64,000 nt of DNA from Methylomonas methanica MC09 (GCF_000214665.1 NC_015572.1:2294001-2358000); one strand, 5' to 3'; counted from the stretch's first letter, positions 54,761 through 64,000 are shown. Notes: generated from the sequence alone by a model not told the origin. A program made the numbers and translations.

Positions 54761-55180
54761 TCACCAACAATCCGTCGTTGTCACGCCCGTGCCGGTATAT
54801 CCGCGCGCTCCAGTATTCGTCAAAGTTAATTCGCCGCATTTATCACCGGATTGGGCGCCTGTGCGGGTTGCCTGTAATGTGAATGTGGTGTCGGTCGCAG
54901 TTATAGTTAGGTTGTAATATGCCGTACCTCCGTCAACGGGGCTCTGGGTGGCATATATGGTTGGTTTGTCATCTGCATCCGCAGCACCCAAATAGCTATT
55001 GGTTTCCGTAAAGTGCCTTTCCATGGCGTTGGCCAATCCAAGTAGGGCACCTTGCGCATCACGGCGGCGGGATTTCATAACGCTGTCTTGGTAGGACGGA
55101 TATGCGATACCGGCCAGTATTCCAATCACGGCCACAGCAATCATTAATTCGATAAGAGTAAATGCTTTTTGAGTTTTCAT
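54761..55180 (-). CDS. pilE: Type IV pilin (PilE-like)
   Basis: The protein has 139 residues: a short leader, then the prepilin core AFTLIELMIAVAVIGILAGIAYP with Glu at +5, and a globular domain with a C-terminal disulfide candidate (DKCGEL, TTDCW). The residue before the cleavage site is Ala (QKA then F), not the usual Gly. It is the last gene of the minor pilin operon, 68 bases after pilY1. PilE-like minor pilins help start pilus assembly and place PilY1 at the tip. Confidence 0.93.
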   Translation of the reverse strand: MKTQKAFTLIELMIAVAVIGILAGIAYPSYQDSVMKSRRRDAQGALLGLANAMERHFTETNSYLGAADADDKPTIYATQSPVDGGTAYYNLTITATDTTFTLQATRTGAQSGDKCGELTLTNTGARGYTGTGVTTTDCW

Positions 55181-55248
55181 GCTTATATAAATTTGCTCAA
55201 TTTATTTAAATTATATGGAATCTTTTAAAGGTTATCTTTACCGAAAAA

Positions 55249-58200
55249 TTAACGCAATTGATGCCAGGAAAGGCGGCCGCCGCTGAGTGGCGCCGATTCC
55301 GTAGTGCTTTCCAATGAGCCGGACGAACCGCTGGTGTATTTATATTCAACGCTTCCGGCACTTACTATCCCCGGTGTTTTTACAATTCCGACTTTTGATT
55401 TTTTGCCAGAGGCTGAGGTAGATGCGTCGCTGGTGTTAAGAACATTATCGTTGTTAGTATCAAGAAGTCTGACTAAATCGTCGCTGTTAATCAATCCATC
55501 GCCGGTCAAATCGAACGGAGTTTCATTCAAACGATTTCCGTTAAGCGCATCGATTTCCATTATCCAGCTAGTTCCGCCAAAGGAGCATTTCGCATTATCC
55601 GGGGTCATGGTTACGAAGATAACCCGACCATTTCGAAGTAAGGCTTGGGTTACAACCCGCTCACCTGCAGCAACATTGGGTGGTGTCAATAAATCCATGT
55701 ACCAGCCTTTCTTTGTTGGATCTCCGGCAACATTGCTATCATTTTTGGATGTGACTCGTACGGAAAAATCACCGGCAGTGCCTTCAGCGAGGATAGACTG
55801 TTGCACTAACGTAGCACGTGTGGCATTTGGCGAGCTGGTGCCACAGTTAGTGTTACTGCCGGCCGCTTTTACGCAGGGATCTTTTATACCGTAAAAGGTT
55901 TGAGTTTGGGGCGATGCTGGGACTGTATTATCCCCAGTTTCAAAAAACTTACCGGTGCCGAAATAAACTAAAATGCCGGACGTTGGATGAAGACCGGCCT
56001 GTGGCTTGGCGGTGATGGGTTGGACGGCGTTGGAACTGTCTTTTGCTATAAAAAGTGGCTGGGGAGTGGAGCCGCTTTTAAAGGCCACGTCCCAGTTCCC
56101 TGGAGTACTGCTGCTAACGTCGAATTTCCATAAGTTACCTCTCAAATCCCCTGCATAGATCGCATCCACAATCCGGTCGCCGTTTATATCAACTGTAATC
56201 GGTGTCGATAGACCGTTTGGAGTGGAGGTGCTGCCTGTTTCGGTACTGATTGATTTGATGATGGCCCCCGTTTTTATGTTAACGATATAAAGTACGGCTT
56301 TTTGGTTAACGCTGTTGTAACCGTTCCCGAATACTGCTGCAAAGTTACCATCAGCCATTCTTACTATAGAGGCTTGTCCGAGTATATTTCCCAAATGATT
56401 GGTGAAGCCGTAACGAAAATTGCTGGAGCTACCAGTTAATACGTCGGACAAATCAGATGAAACCGGTGCGGAAGCCGGGTTAATCTCCCAAAGCACTCTG
56501 CTTGCCGCAAAAGCTGTTTCGGGGGTTGCATAAGTATCGTCGCTTGGGTCAAGAAAGGTGACGTCTAGCGCAAACAGCCCTTTACCGCCCGCACCGAATG
56601 TTTCGACTAATACCGTACGCCAATCATTGTCGTTATCGCCATCGGCATCGAAGTAAGCGTCTGTGGCAATAGGTGAACCGTCAACAAAATATTTATGTTG
56701 GCCACTACTCGTATATGCTGGGGATGTAAATGCTGCAAGATTTGGCAATATGGTATGTGGAACATAAGCAAATATTTCGTTGCCGTTGCCCGTGCCCGTA
56801 ACATTGGCATTGAAAACGTGCAGCATCCCATCGTTACCGCCAATTGCGACCATGGGCGTTCTGGCTTGACGTTGCGAACTGTTATAAAAAGTAAGGTAGT
56901 CGCTGCCCTCGGTACTGGGTAGTACATCGAAACCAAAATTCCGATCGCTACTAATGAACCAAGGGTCTGAATTGATCAAGTCACCTAACAGGGCGTTTGT
57001 GCCAGTGCGTTTCCTCAAGGAACCCGAGGGCTGTTCGTTAGTTTGGTCGCCTCTTAAGTAGTCGACTTGATTTTCGGTAAGTAAGGCTTGTTGCGTTGCG
57101 TTTAAATTGGACCATAAAAAGGCAATACCGGGGGCAGTATTGCTAGGATTGTAGCTGAAAATATTTCGATTATTGATACCCTGGGTCGTAACCCGTTGAC
57201 CGGCGTCCCATGTTGGATTGCTCGCGACACTACCGTTGGCAGTGATATTAAAAGCCAACAGTTGACCAGTCCAGTCGCCGCTGTTGAACTTAGCTTGGTA
57301 AACCACAGAATTCGTATCCAAGCGGGTGGAATTGGTGGTTACCGCGGCGGAGGAGCCGGATTTGATCAGAACTTCATTCAATATAGTGTCCAGAGCGCTC
57401 TCAAGTAATGCGGGGTTAGAGGCTCTGAAGAAGCTGTCAGGTACCCCGTCGTTATCTTTATCCCAAGATTGATCCGCCGGGGTGTCCGGTTGATCTGGAT
57501 CAATGGTATCGAATCCGCCGTATTTAGCTGTATACCATAATGGATTTTCAAGCAAATTTGCGTTCGTGGTACCTTGGGTGTACGAGCTTGTGGCAGGGCT
57601 GGTTACGCTACCGGGTAACGCATCACCCAGATTGAAGTTTGCACCGCCAGGACGTAGGATTGGAAGAGTTATACCGTCATTTGTAGTCCCGGTTATGGTG
57701 TAACCGAAACGCAATGTATGTCCCGCGTTGGCTTGTAACGCCGACGCCTGCACTTTTATGGTTGTATCTCCAGCGCTTGGCGCCGCATTATTGGTCGCTC
57801 CTGGAGTGCAACTTGAGCCAACGCAGAATTTTAGTCCCGCTATGCCATCCATATCGTAATCATTACCCCAAGTAGAATCCTCCCAATTAACTTTTAAGCT
57901 ACCGGAAACCAGCTTACCGCTAGTGTACGTGAGGCTTTCAACCGTTAGATCCGTCATGCTGCAGATTCGCCAGCCGCTAGTGACGGCCGTTGCAGTAGAG
58001 CTTGAGTTTGCCTCGCATGCCGGAAGCAATGAAACCTTGCCGCTACCGACTGGAATTTCAAATTTAGGCAGGCTTTCTGCCAATGCCACGCTGTATGTAG
58101 TGACATTTTGTTTGTTGTCGCGATCGGTGCGTAGGTCGTGGGTACGCGCGTAGTAGGCTAAACCGGCAATATTGTACGTACCTTCCAAACTCGGGACTTC

Positions 58201-59739
58201 TGGGCAAATACCCGACACGGACGCTAAATTAGCGACTGATTTGGCGGTACACTGCTTGTCGTTAACTGTACCGTTGCTGCCGACCAAGTAATTGCCGCTA
58301 ATATTTTCCGCAGTTCCAACGGCGTTTGTTTCAGAACTTACGTCAATACCTAAATCGTTACTTAGGTCGTCTCCATCAAATGAATTTAGCCCGGTCGACA
58401 AGGTGATGATCGAGTTAGTTGCGCACCATTCGGTTGCAGGCATCGGGTCTACCCAACTTACCTGCGGCAACGAACTGATGAAACCGGAGTCGTCCGTTGC
58501 AAAATTGGGCGTGGTTTTTCCCGCTAGGTAGCGTAAAGATTCAAGATAAGTCTCGCTCAACGGGTTTCCCCACTCCACGCATTGACCGTTGTTAAAGCTC
58601 AGTATTCCGGGGCTGTTACATGAGTTTTGATAAACGTGGTTCGAAAAGTCGTAGCTGCTGATTCTGAATCGATTTAGTGCGTTGATAATCCCTTCATCGG
58701 TAGAGCCCTGATTTAGAAATTGGCCGTTACCGCTATCAATTTCATTTTTACTGCTAGTGGCATTGCCAAACATTTGGTTAAGATTGCGGCGTAATACGCC
58801 CCCCGATTTATTTTTGTTCCAGCTACCCGTCATGAGGCCGAAATAAACAGGTTTACTAGCTTCTGCATATTTTTGTAATAAGCCAGTGGGCTTATTGGAA
58901 GTTCCATAGGCCTTGCAATTGGATTCTTCTAGACCGGACACACATACTTTGACTCTGACATTGAGACCAGTGTCTGAATTAGCGCTGACTAAATTTTGAC
59001 TATTGCTTGGTCTTGTTCCCGAACCCCATTGGCATTGGGTTACTTCCGAGGCAGCCCAGCTTGGATAACTGCCGCTTGCTATTCTAAGTAGTGGAGGATA
59101 AGTCGATGTGCTGATGTTTTTTGCTAAACCGGACCCTTGCGTCAAATTACATAGGCTAATCGATGTTTGAGCATAGGGGACATAGTTTTGCATCTCCGCA
59201 GTCGTTGACGTGCTAAACAGCTTAACAAAAGAGTGCACATCATAAGGAATCATGCTACGTTCCAGCACAGTCTCTGTAGAGTCCGTGGAGCGAAAGCCGC
59301 CGTAGAGCACTTTCCGAACAATGTCCATACGAGTCATCGTGGCCCAATTTAAGAAATTACCGCTCCATTGGCTGCTGCTGCCCGCGCAATGGTGGTTGTT
59401 TGTACCCGATGCCGCGTTTGCCGGCGAGAAAAGCCCGCTGGCATAGGTGTAGCATTTTTTGTTGTCGAAATATCCGTAATAATCGAAGTTATCCTGATAC
59501 GTTGTGTCGATACTGCCGTCGTCATTCAAGTCAGAATAATCGGTATAGGCTTTGATATATAGCTGATGGTCTCGCGACATGGTTAACATGACCCGCGGCG
59601 AGGCCGACTGGGAAATGGTAAGCGGCGATTGGGCGATGCTTAGATCTAAGGCAAAAGCGACGTTCGTGTTAGTCAATACGGCTGCGTAGAGAAAACCGAA
59701 AGCGATTATCGGGTAATTGAGTTCATTAATTTTTTTCAT
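55249..59739 (-). CDS. pilY1: PilY1-like pilus tip adhesin
   Basis: The protein has 1496 residues with a signal peptide (about 1-30). The N-terminal two thirds are Ser/Asn/Thr-rich, as in PilY1 adhesins. The C-terminal third is the PilC/PilY beta-propeller (for example MVAIGGNDGMLHVFNANVTG, GGKGLFALDVTFLDP). A calcium-binding loop lies at DINGDRIVDAIYAGDL (near 1183), and near the end DLTGDGLINSDDLVRL then TNNDNVLNT form EF-hand-like pairs. PilY1 regulates pilus retraction and mechanosensing. It lies between pilX and pilE in the operon. Confidence 0.95.
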   Translation of the reverse strand: MKKINELNYPIIAFGFLYAAVLTNTNVAFALDLSIAQSPLTISQSASPRVMLTMSRDHQLYIKAYTDYSDLNDDGSIDTTYQDNFDYYGYFDNKKCYTYASGLFSPANAASGTNNHHCAGSSSQWSGNFLNWATMTRMDIVRKVLYGGFRSTDSTETVLERSMIPYDVHSFVKLFSTSTTAEMQNYVPYAQTSISLCNLTQGSGLAKNISTSTYPPLLRIASGSYPSWAASEVTQCQWGSGTRPSNSQNLVSANSDTGLNVRVKVCVSGLEESNCKAYGTSNKPTGLLQKYAEASKPVYFGLMTGSWNKNKSGGVLRRNLNQMFGNATSSKNEIDSGNGQFLNQGSTDEGIINALNRFRISSYDFSNHVYQNSCNSPGILSFNNGQCVEWGNPLSETYLESLRYLAGKTTPNFATDDSGFISSLPQVSWVDPMPATEWCATNSIITLSTGLNSFDGDDLSNDLGIDVSSETNAVGTAENISGNYLVGSNGTVNDKQCTAKSVANLASVSGICPEVPSLEGTYNIAGLAYYARTHDLRTDRDNKQNVTTYSVALAESLPKFEIPVGSGKVSLLPACEANSSSTATAVTSGWRICSMTDLTVESLTYTSGKLVSGSLKVNWEDSTWGNDYDMDGIAGLKFCVGSSCTPGATNNAAPSAGDTTIKVQASALQANAGHTLRFGYTITGTTNDGITLPILRPGGANFNLGDALPGSVTSPATSSYTQGTTNANLLENPLWYTAKYGGFDTIDPDQPDTPADQSWDKDNDGVPDSFFRASNPALLESALDTILNEVLIKSGSSAAVTTNSTRLDTNSVVYQAKFNSGDWTGQLLAFNITANGSVASNPTWDAGQRVTTQGINNRNIFSYNPSNTAPGIAFLWSNLNATQQALLTENQVDYLRGDQTNEQPSGSLRKRTGTNALLGDLINSDPWFISSDRNFGFDVLPSTEGSDYLTFYNSSQRQARTPMVAIGGNDGMLHVFNANVTGTGNGNEIFAYVPHTILPNLAAFTSPAYTSSGQHKYFVDGSPIATDAYFDADGDNDNDWRTVLVETFGAGGKGLFALDVTFLDPSDDTYATPETAFAASRVLWEINPASAPVSSDLSDVLTGSSSNFRYGFTNHLGNILGQASIVRMADGNFAAVFGNGYNSVNQKAVLYIVNIKTGAIIKSISTETGSTSTPNGLSTPITVDINGDRIVDAIYAGDLRGNLWKFDVSSSTPGNWDVAFKSGSTPQPLFIAKDSSNAVQPITAKPQAGLHPTSGILVYFGTGKFFETGDNTVPASPQTQTFYGIKDPCVKAAGSNTNCGTSSPNATRATLVQQSILAEGTAGDFSVRVTSKNDSNVAGDPTKKGWYMDLLTPPNVAAGERVVTQALLRNGRVIFVTMTPDNAKCSFGGTSWIMEIDALNGNRLNETPFDLTGDGLINSDDLVRLLDTNNDNVLNTSDASTSASGKKSKVGIVKTPGIVSAGSVEYKYTSGSSGSLESTTESAPLSGGRLSWHQLR

Positions 59740-59785
59740 AAAAGCCGGTCCGATATTCGACAGCGGTTAAGCTGATTTGGTATGT

Positions 59786-60304
59786 CTAACGTTTATAAAA
59801 CGACTCTAATACGACAACTGAATTGCTGGTTCCGCCCACACCCCGTGAGGTGACTCTGTAAAGCTCGTTTTCGGAAAAATTCGAAGCGTCGAGACTGCTA
59901 TTGCTACCGATATTTTTGAGTCTTTGTATGATGTAACGAGGAGCGCTAGCCGTGCTGTGTAGAGTGGTGTCCGTATAGCTTCTGGTGTTAAAGCTGGCCC
60001 AGTTGTCGTATTTTTTAGGCGGTACGCCGGTTTCATTGTATAAACCATTAGTACCCGCAGTTGAGAAACTGGGTAAAGCTGCTTGGGTCAAAAAGGTTTC
60101 GCCCGCGCGTAAAGCAGTTTCCGCGGCTTGGAAGGCGACGTTCCTTTCACGCATGTTATTCGTCATTTTTTCTTCCAGTCCGGTTACTTGCGTGCCGGTT
60201 ATGCCGATTATGGTTAATAACAGTAGCATGATTAAACTGACTGCCAAGACAGCGCCGTTTTGCCGTTTATTTAAATATTTAACTGCAAGCGTTCTATTTT
60301 TCAT
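59786..60304 (-). CDS. pilX: Minor pilin PilX
   Basis: The protein has 172 residues. It begins KRQNGAVLAVSLIMLLLLTI then NNMRERNVAFQAAETALRAG, the PilX N-terminal signature, with a single membrane helix that would form the pilin alpha-1. The rest is a globular domain. PilX is thought to help the pilus-tip assembly with PilV, PilW and FimT. Gap to pilW is 13 bases; to pilY1, 46 bases. Confidence 0.93.
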   Translation of the reverse strand: MKNRTLAVKYLNKRQNGAVLAVSLIMLLLLTIIGITGTQVTGLEEKMTNNMRERNVAFQAAETALRAGETFLTQAALPSFSTAGTNGLYNETGVPPKKYDNWASFNTRSYTDTTLHSTASAPRYIIQRLKNIGSNSSLDASNFSENELYRVTSRGVGGTSNSVVVLESFYKR

Positions 60305-60317
60305 AACATATCTCGGC

Positions 60318-61358
60318 TCATTGCAAGCGATTTCTTAGGCCGACAGTGCTTGAAAACGCGCGTCGAATTCTGCGGTCAGTAGCGGTGGTAGAAGTATCAT
60401 TGTAGATATAGGTGAGCGGAAGCGACGCTAAATTATTATCCAGCGTGCGCGTCAGCAGGTCTATGTTTACGCTAACCACTTTTGCCATATCGACAACGCT
60501 ATTTGCCGCAACGTAATAATTGGGCGTGTTGTCGTTGTCAGTATCTTCACCATACGAAATTTGCAGGTTTTCGATGCCTTCAATCAATTCGATAGGGTTG
60601 GCGCCGCCGGTGGCTTTTGTATTGTCTAAACGCCATAGAGCAGGCTCACCGCCTGCGTTGGTGCGAATAAAGTACGTGAAAGACCTGAATAAATAAAGCT
60701 CGGCATCAGTACCGTAGGCTTTGCTGAGGTTATTGCTGCTGTTTTGATTATTAGCGTGGGCTATAGTTTGGGTGCCTGTGCCGCTGGATGAGCTGGTGGC
60801 GATGAATAAGTCTGCTGAGCTGCAGTCCGAGATCAATACCGGGTCATACGCTTGGATATTGCAACTGTTTGCCGCTGTAATCTGAATGTTGGCATTGACT
60901 ACGCCCATGTTTCCGGTTAGGTTTCCGTCGCAAGTGTCGCCAAACTGAATCGTAACTGCGTCCGTACCGGCAACACAGGCATTCGACGCTCCGCAGGCAC
61001 TAGCATTCCAATTGTTAGCCACATTGTTGGTTCCCGTGATTGCGGCGCTTAAACTCGGCACTGTCAGGGTTGGGTTGGGGTTTGGGCTTTGCGGCTGTGC
61101 TATCAAACTGGGGACGACGCCTTTTAGTGAAGCGCAGCCTTGAAAACCTGACATGCGAATATCGCGTGTTAATAGTTCCAATGCAAATCGAGCGTTTTCT
61201 TGCAATCTTGATACGCCTTCGCCAACGCGATAACTTTGTTTGGCGCTCAGAAAAATTTGCAACACACCGGCTAATAGAAAGACGCCAATTAACATGGCGA
61301 TCATTAACTCGATTAACGACAATCCGTGTTGCCGATTGCGTGCGCACATTGAAGTCAT
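60318..61358 (-). CDS. pilW: Minor pilin PilW
   Basis: The protein has 346 residues with the prepilin-type N-terminus RQHGLSLIELMIAMLIGVFL (cleavage after Gly, then Leu) and the PilW signature LQENARFALELLTRDIRMSG. The C-terminal domain is larger than in other minor pilins, as usual. The start overlaps the pilV stop by four bases (ATGA). Confidence 0.93.
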   Translation of the reverse strand: MTSMCARNRQHGLSLIELMIAMLIGVFLLAGVLQIFLSAKQSYRVGEGVSRLQENARFALELLTRDIRMSGFQGCASLKGVVPSLIAQPQSPNPNPTLTVPSLSAAITGTNNVANNWNASACGASNACVAGTDAVTIQFGDTCDGNLTGNMGVVNANIQITAANSCNIQAYDPVLISDCSSADLFIATSSSSGTGTQTIAHANNQNSSNNLSKAYGTDAELYLFRSFTYFIRTNAGGEPALWRLDNTKATGGANPIELIEGIENLQISYGEDTDNDNTPNYYVAANSVVDMAKVVSVNIDLLTRTLDNNLASLPLTYIYNDTSTTATDRRIRRAFSSTVGLRNRLQ

Positions 61359-61852
61359 GGATGAAAGCTCATTTGAAAGTTCGGGTCGTTGTCATCCACA
61401 TTACCGTCGTGGTTGTCGTCCCAATTGACCGTTATGTTGAAAACCTGTGTGGCGGCGTCGACGGTAATACTCGCAGTGTACGTTGGTAGTGCATTGTTAA
61501 GGTCTTGTCGCCATTGATAAAGGTCGTTTTCGGCCATGTTTACGGTCGAGCAGGAGCTGCTAACCTGCTTACAGTCGGATTGGTTGGTCGCATCCGCCAG
61601 CGCTATGGTTATATAGGTACTCGACGCCAAGTTTTTACTATCGGCATAATTCGCCCGTATTTTATCGGCCATGTCATAAGCCAATTGCGTGGCTTGGCTG
61701 CGGAAATAGGCACTTTGATTGTTTCTTAAGGATACGGTTTGCAGGCCGGCAAGCCCTAACAAACCGATGGCCAGAACTACCAATGCTATTAGCACCTCTA
61801 TCAGGGAAAAGCCTTGGTTAACTGATGAATGTTTCGAACAGGTTAAGGACAT
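61355..61852 (-). CDS. pilV: Minor pilin PilV
   Basis: The protein has 165 residues. The N-terminus has NQGFSLIEVLIALVVLAIGL (prepilin cleavage between Gly and Phe, Glu at +5) and continues LLGLAGLQTVSLRNNQSAYF then RSQATQLAYDMADKIRANYA, which is the PilV pattern. A Cys pair (DCKQVSSSC) is in the globular domain. The start overlaps the fimT stop; the stop overlaps the pilW start. Confidence 0.93.
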   Translation of the reverse strand: MSLTCSKHSSVNQGFSLIEVLIALVVLAIGLLGLAGLQTVSLRNNQSAYFRSQATQLAYDMADKIRANYADSKNLASSTYITIALADATNQSDCKQVSSSCSTVNMAENDLYQWRQDLNNALPTYTASITVDAATQVFNITVNWDDNHDGNVDDNDPNFQMSFHP

Positions 61853-62418
61853 GAAACTGTACCGGATTGCGCTCTGGCTCTGCCCGCCGCACTAATAATA
61901 ATTGCCTTGGATTTTGAATTGTTGGCACTGCTGTCGCATATTCTGAAAGTATCGCCCACAGCGTTCTTAGCTAAGCCGCTGGGCAAATAGGCGACATAAT
62001 TTTGATATGCGCTTGAGCCTGTTCGGATTGTGTAGCCGTTGGATAGGGCCGGAAAGGTTTTGATCAGACAATCTTCGCTAGGAGACCCGTCTGAGTTCAT
62101 TTGGCACAGCGTGGTATTGCCATCATCGTTAAAAGCGTTATTACCATCGACATCTACAAATATGTTCCAGCCGCCTTCCCAAACGCCAGCTGTGCTGCTG
62201 ATTCGAGTAATCGTTACTTGTTGGCCGCGTTTAATCGCCTCACTTCTGGCAACGTTAAATGTAGTGATGAGATCGTTTGCATAGGTCGTCAGTTTATTGC
62301 TCGCGATGATTGAGTTAAAACCCGGAATTGCTACGCCGAGCAAGATAGCCGCAATAGCAATAGTTACCATCAACTCGATCAGGGTAAATCCTAAACTTTT
62401 GATATGTTTAGTACACAT
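61843..62418 (-). CDS. fimT: Minor pilin FimT/GspH
   Basis: I chose the ATG at 62418 (MCTKHIKSLG), which gives a standard leader; the frame is open to 62475. The protein has 191 residues with the prepilin signature GFTLIELMVTIAIAAILLGVA and the GspH/FimT domain (FNSIIASNKLTTYANDLITT then FNVARSEAIKRGQQVTITRI). FimT heads the operon fimT-pilV-pilW-pilX-pilY1-pilE and helps start pilus tip assembly; in some species it also takes part in DNA uptake. Confidence 0.92.
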   Translation of the reverse strand: MCTKHIKSLGFTLIELMVTIAIAAILLGVAIPGFNSIIASNKLTTYANDLITTFNVARSEAIKRGQQVTITRISSTAGVWEGGWNIFVDVDGNNAFNDDGNTTLCQMNSDGSPSEDCLIKTFPALSNGYTIRTGSSAYQNYVAYLPSGLAKNAVGDTFRICDSSANNSKSKAIIISAAGRARAQSGTVSCP

Positions 62419-62874
62419 GCTTGTCTCTGTGTAAGTTGTTGGAACGGTAATGTCTCTGGAGCGAAAGGCTATCATATCGCCTTGTTTTGTCTGTTAAACG
62501 AATCACAATAATGGGTTTGTTAGGATGTTGGCTGGATAAATGTGTAAAAAGCGTCCTCCCTACGAACGCGATATCTGATTAATAATAGATCAAGATTTAA
62601 TTATGGGGCGATTTATCGGGCATCCAGAGCAGTTAAAAACTTGAATATTCGCAATGCCCAACCAATTGCGTCCGATCACTGCGTCTGTTAAGTAGTTCGC
62701 ATAAATACGCTTATTCGTTGTTTCAGTTTCATTTCCCACTAGAATGCCATACCAGCTTGCCGGATTCGCCTGTTGCGCTATAAGAATTGTTTCAGCTTTA
62801 CGGCGTGGTTGTTGTTAATTCGGTTTTTTTGGGTTTATATATGTTCACTTTTCAACAGTTCTAGGAGTTAAACA
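62419..62874. promoter_or_regulatory. Divergent fimT / cheY region
   Basis: About 455 bases with no gene. It must hold both promoters. A sigma-54-like site was sought for fimT; the nearest candidate on the minus strand (TGG ... TTGC near 62650-62670) has the wrong spacing. AGGAG precedes the GTG of cheY. Confidence 0.45.
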
Positions 62875-63237
62875 GTGGCGACAATACTTGCAGTCGATGA
62901 TTCTGCATCCATGAGACAAATGGTTTCCTTTACCCTGAAAGGTGCCGGTTATACGGTTGTGGAAGCGGTTGACGGTGTGGATGCTTTGAACAAGGCCAAA
63001 TCACAAGCTTTTGATTGCGTTGTGACCGACGTCAATATGCCTAATAAAGATGGCATCAGTTTAATTAAGGATTTAAGGGCTTTGCCAAACTATAAGTTCA
63101 CGCCTATGCTTATGTTGACCACCGAGTCCGGCATGGACAAGAAGCAGCAAGGTAAAGATGCGGGAGCGACAGGTTGGATTGTAAAGCCGTTTAATCCCGA
63201 CCAGTTGCTTAAAACGATCAAAAAAGTATTGGGTTAA
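62875..63237 (+). CDS. cheY: CheY-like response regulator
   Basis: The protein has 120 residues, a single receiver domain. The start is GTG with AGGAG upstream. The phosphorylation pocket is present: D8 and D9 (AVDDSAS), D52 (VTDVNMP), T82/T83 (MLTTESG) and K104 (VKPFNPDQ). Single receivers next to CheA are chemotaxis regulators that act on the flagellar switch or a pilus motor; which of these cannot be told. It lies 30 bases before the cheA start. Confidence 0.92.
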   Translation: MATILAVDDSASMRQMVSFTLKGAGYTVVEAVDGVDALNKAKSQAFDCVVTDVNMPNKDGISLIKDLRALPNYKFTPMLMLTTESGMDKKQQGKDAGATGWIVKPFNPDQLLKTIKKVLG

Positions 63238-63267
63238 AAACCTGACCATCTCCGAGCAGGTAAGATT

Positions 63268-64000
63268 ATGTCTATCGATATGGCGCAATTTCATCAGGTT
63301 TTCTTCGAAGAAAGTTTCGAGGGCCTGGATGCCATGGAATCAGGGTTACTTAATCTTGACATGGGTGACGTGAATGTCGATGAAATTAACACGATCTTCC
63401 GCGCCGCGCATTCTATCAAGGGCGGTAGCGGTACCTTTGGCTTTACGTCCGTCTCCGATTTTACCCATGTCATGGAAACCCTGTTGGATGAGATGCGGGA
63501 TGGCCGCAGACGGGTGACACAACCCGCCGTTAACGTGTTATTGGGGTCGGTGGATTGTTTACGCGAGATGCTGCAGGCCATCCAGGCCGGCGGGGAAATC
63601 GACGACGGAAGCGTTAGCGCACATAAACAATCTTTAGATAGCGAGTTAAACAATCATTCCGCTGCTAATACCGATCAAATAGTCCCCTCGGAGAAAGCAT
63701 TGGAAAGCGCCGAGAGGGAGCCGGAAATTACCGGTTGGTCGATTGCGTTTAGTCCGCATTTGCATATGCTGAAAACAGGCAATGAGCCCGTGCGGATGTT
63801 TCGGGAATTGTCGAGTTTGGGTGATTTAACTGTGACGGCCGATTTACAGGGCGTGCCGGATCTTTATGAATTGGATCCGGAAGAATGCCATCTTTCCTGG
63901 AAATTGGATTTAGTCGGAAATGTCTCCGTCGCCGAAATTGACGAAATTTTTGATTGGGTTGAAGACGATTGCGATTTGGCTAAGCAAGCGCGCTTGGTGT
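63268..64000 (+). CDS. cheA: Chemotaxis histidine kinase CheA, N-terminal part (truncated by window edge)
   Basis: The ATG at 63268 starts a frame that runs off the window end; 244 residues are visible. Residues 1-110 form the CheA Hpt domain with the phosphorylated His in IFRAAHSIKGGSGTFGF (H48). The rest enters the linker and the P2-like region. CheA passes phosphate to CheY, here encoded 30 bases upstream. Confidence 0.93.
   Translation, partial: MSIDMAQFHQVFFEESFEGLDAMESGLLNLDMGDVNVDEINTIFRAAHSIKGGSGTFGFTSVSDFTHVMETLLDEMRDGRRRVTQPAVNVLLGSVDCLREMLQAIQAGGEIDDGSVSAHKQSLDSELNNHSAANTDQIVPSEKALESAEREPEITGWSIAFSPHLHMLKTGNEPVRMFRELSSLGDLTVTADLQGVPDLYELDPEECHLSWKLDLVGNVSVAEIDEIFDWVEDDCDLAKQARLV

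Noticed and set aside
62640..62670. Sigma-54-like promoter for the fimT operon
   Set aside because: GG and GC elements are present but separated by 9 instead of 10 bases, and the rest of the consensus is missing.
1..64000. CRISPR arrays, rRNA, tRNA, intact insertion sequences or prophage
   Set aside because: No repeated spacer pattern, ribosomal RNA, tRNA fold, transposase or structural phage gene was seen on reading both strands.

Overview
This window looks like chromosomal DNA of a free-living gammaproteobacterium. The citrate synthase-succinate dehydrogenase locus, the type IV minor-pilin operon with PilY1, the CheY-CheA pair, a VPLPA-type sorting tail and a dense set of cyclic-di-GMP proteins all fit a member of the Methylococcales (Methylomonas-like). 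That placement is an inference: no methane-oxidation gene lies in the window, and no tRNA, rRNA, CRISPR array or intact insertion sequence was seen.

Layout. 1-2.7 kb: end of a DUF2339 multi-pass membrane protein coupled to a DUF3999 exported protein. 2.7-11.2 kb (minus): a tight operon of TonB-dependent receptor, YfiR-like periplasmic protein, a 1677-residue hybrid sensor kinase ending in GGDEF-EAL, and an HDOD protein. 12.2-15.6 kb: a MocR-type regulator divergent from a PhzF-like enzyme and a class IV aminotransferase, with three TGTATCG(G/A) repeats between. 15.7-18.2 kb: small protein, cupin and DUF1835 protein. 18.2-22 kb: a gene-poor accessory stretch with hypothetical proteins, coding debris, a WYL regulator and a VOC protein. 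22.1-29 kb: methyltransferase, leuA with a divergent Lrp/AsnC regulator, HAD phosphatase, PPOX-family protein, and a TetR regulator coupled to a methyltransferase. 29-36 kb: hypothetical, exported and small proteins, including a zinc-ribbon membrane protein, a lipoprotein hydrolase, a TGA-interrupted small ORF, a 36-residue Lys-rich protein, and RRM and VF530 proteins.

36.1-39.1 kb is the most unusual part: a single protein with TIR, CHAT (caspase-like), a transmembrane helix and two LysM domains, followed by a free-standing copy of a VgrG C-terminal needle. 39.2-47.6 kb: a sorting-tail exported protein, a four-cysteine Crp/FNR regulator, a FIST sensor coupled to a GGDEF-EAL protein, and an HD-GYP protein with a periplasmic solute-binding domain. 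48-53.1 kb: gltA, an SDHAF4-like factor, sdhCDAB and sdhE. 53.1-54.3 kb: a lipoprotein. 54.8-62.4 kb (minus): fimT-pilV-pilW-pilX-pilY1-pilE. 62.9-64 kb: cheY and the start of cheA.

Functionally, three signalling modules link an external input (TonB receptor/YfiR, FIST, Cache plus solute-binding domain) to c-di-GMP synthesis or breakdown. They sit on the same stretch as the pilus tip operon and a chemotaxis operon, which suggests coordinated control of surface behaviour.
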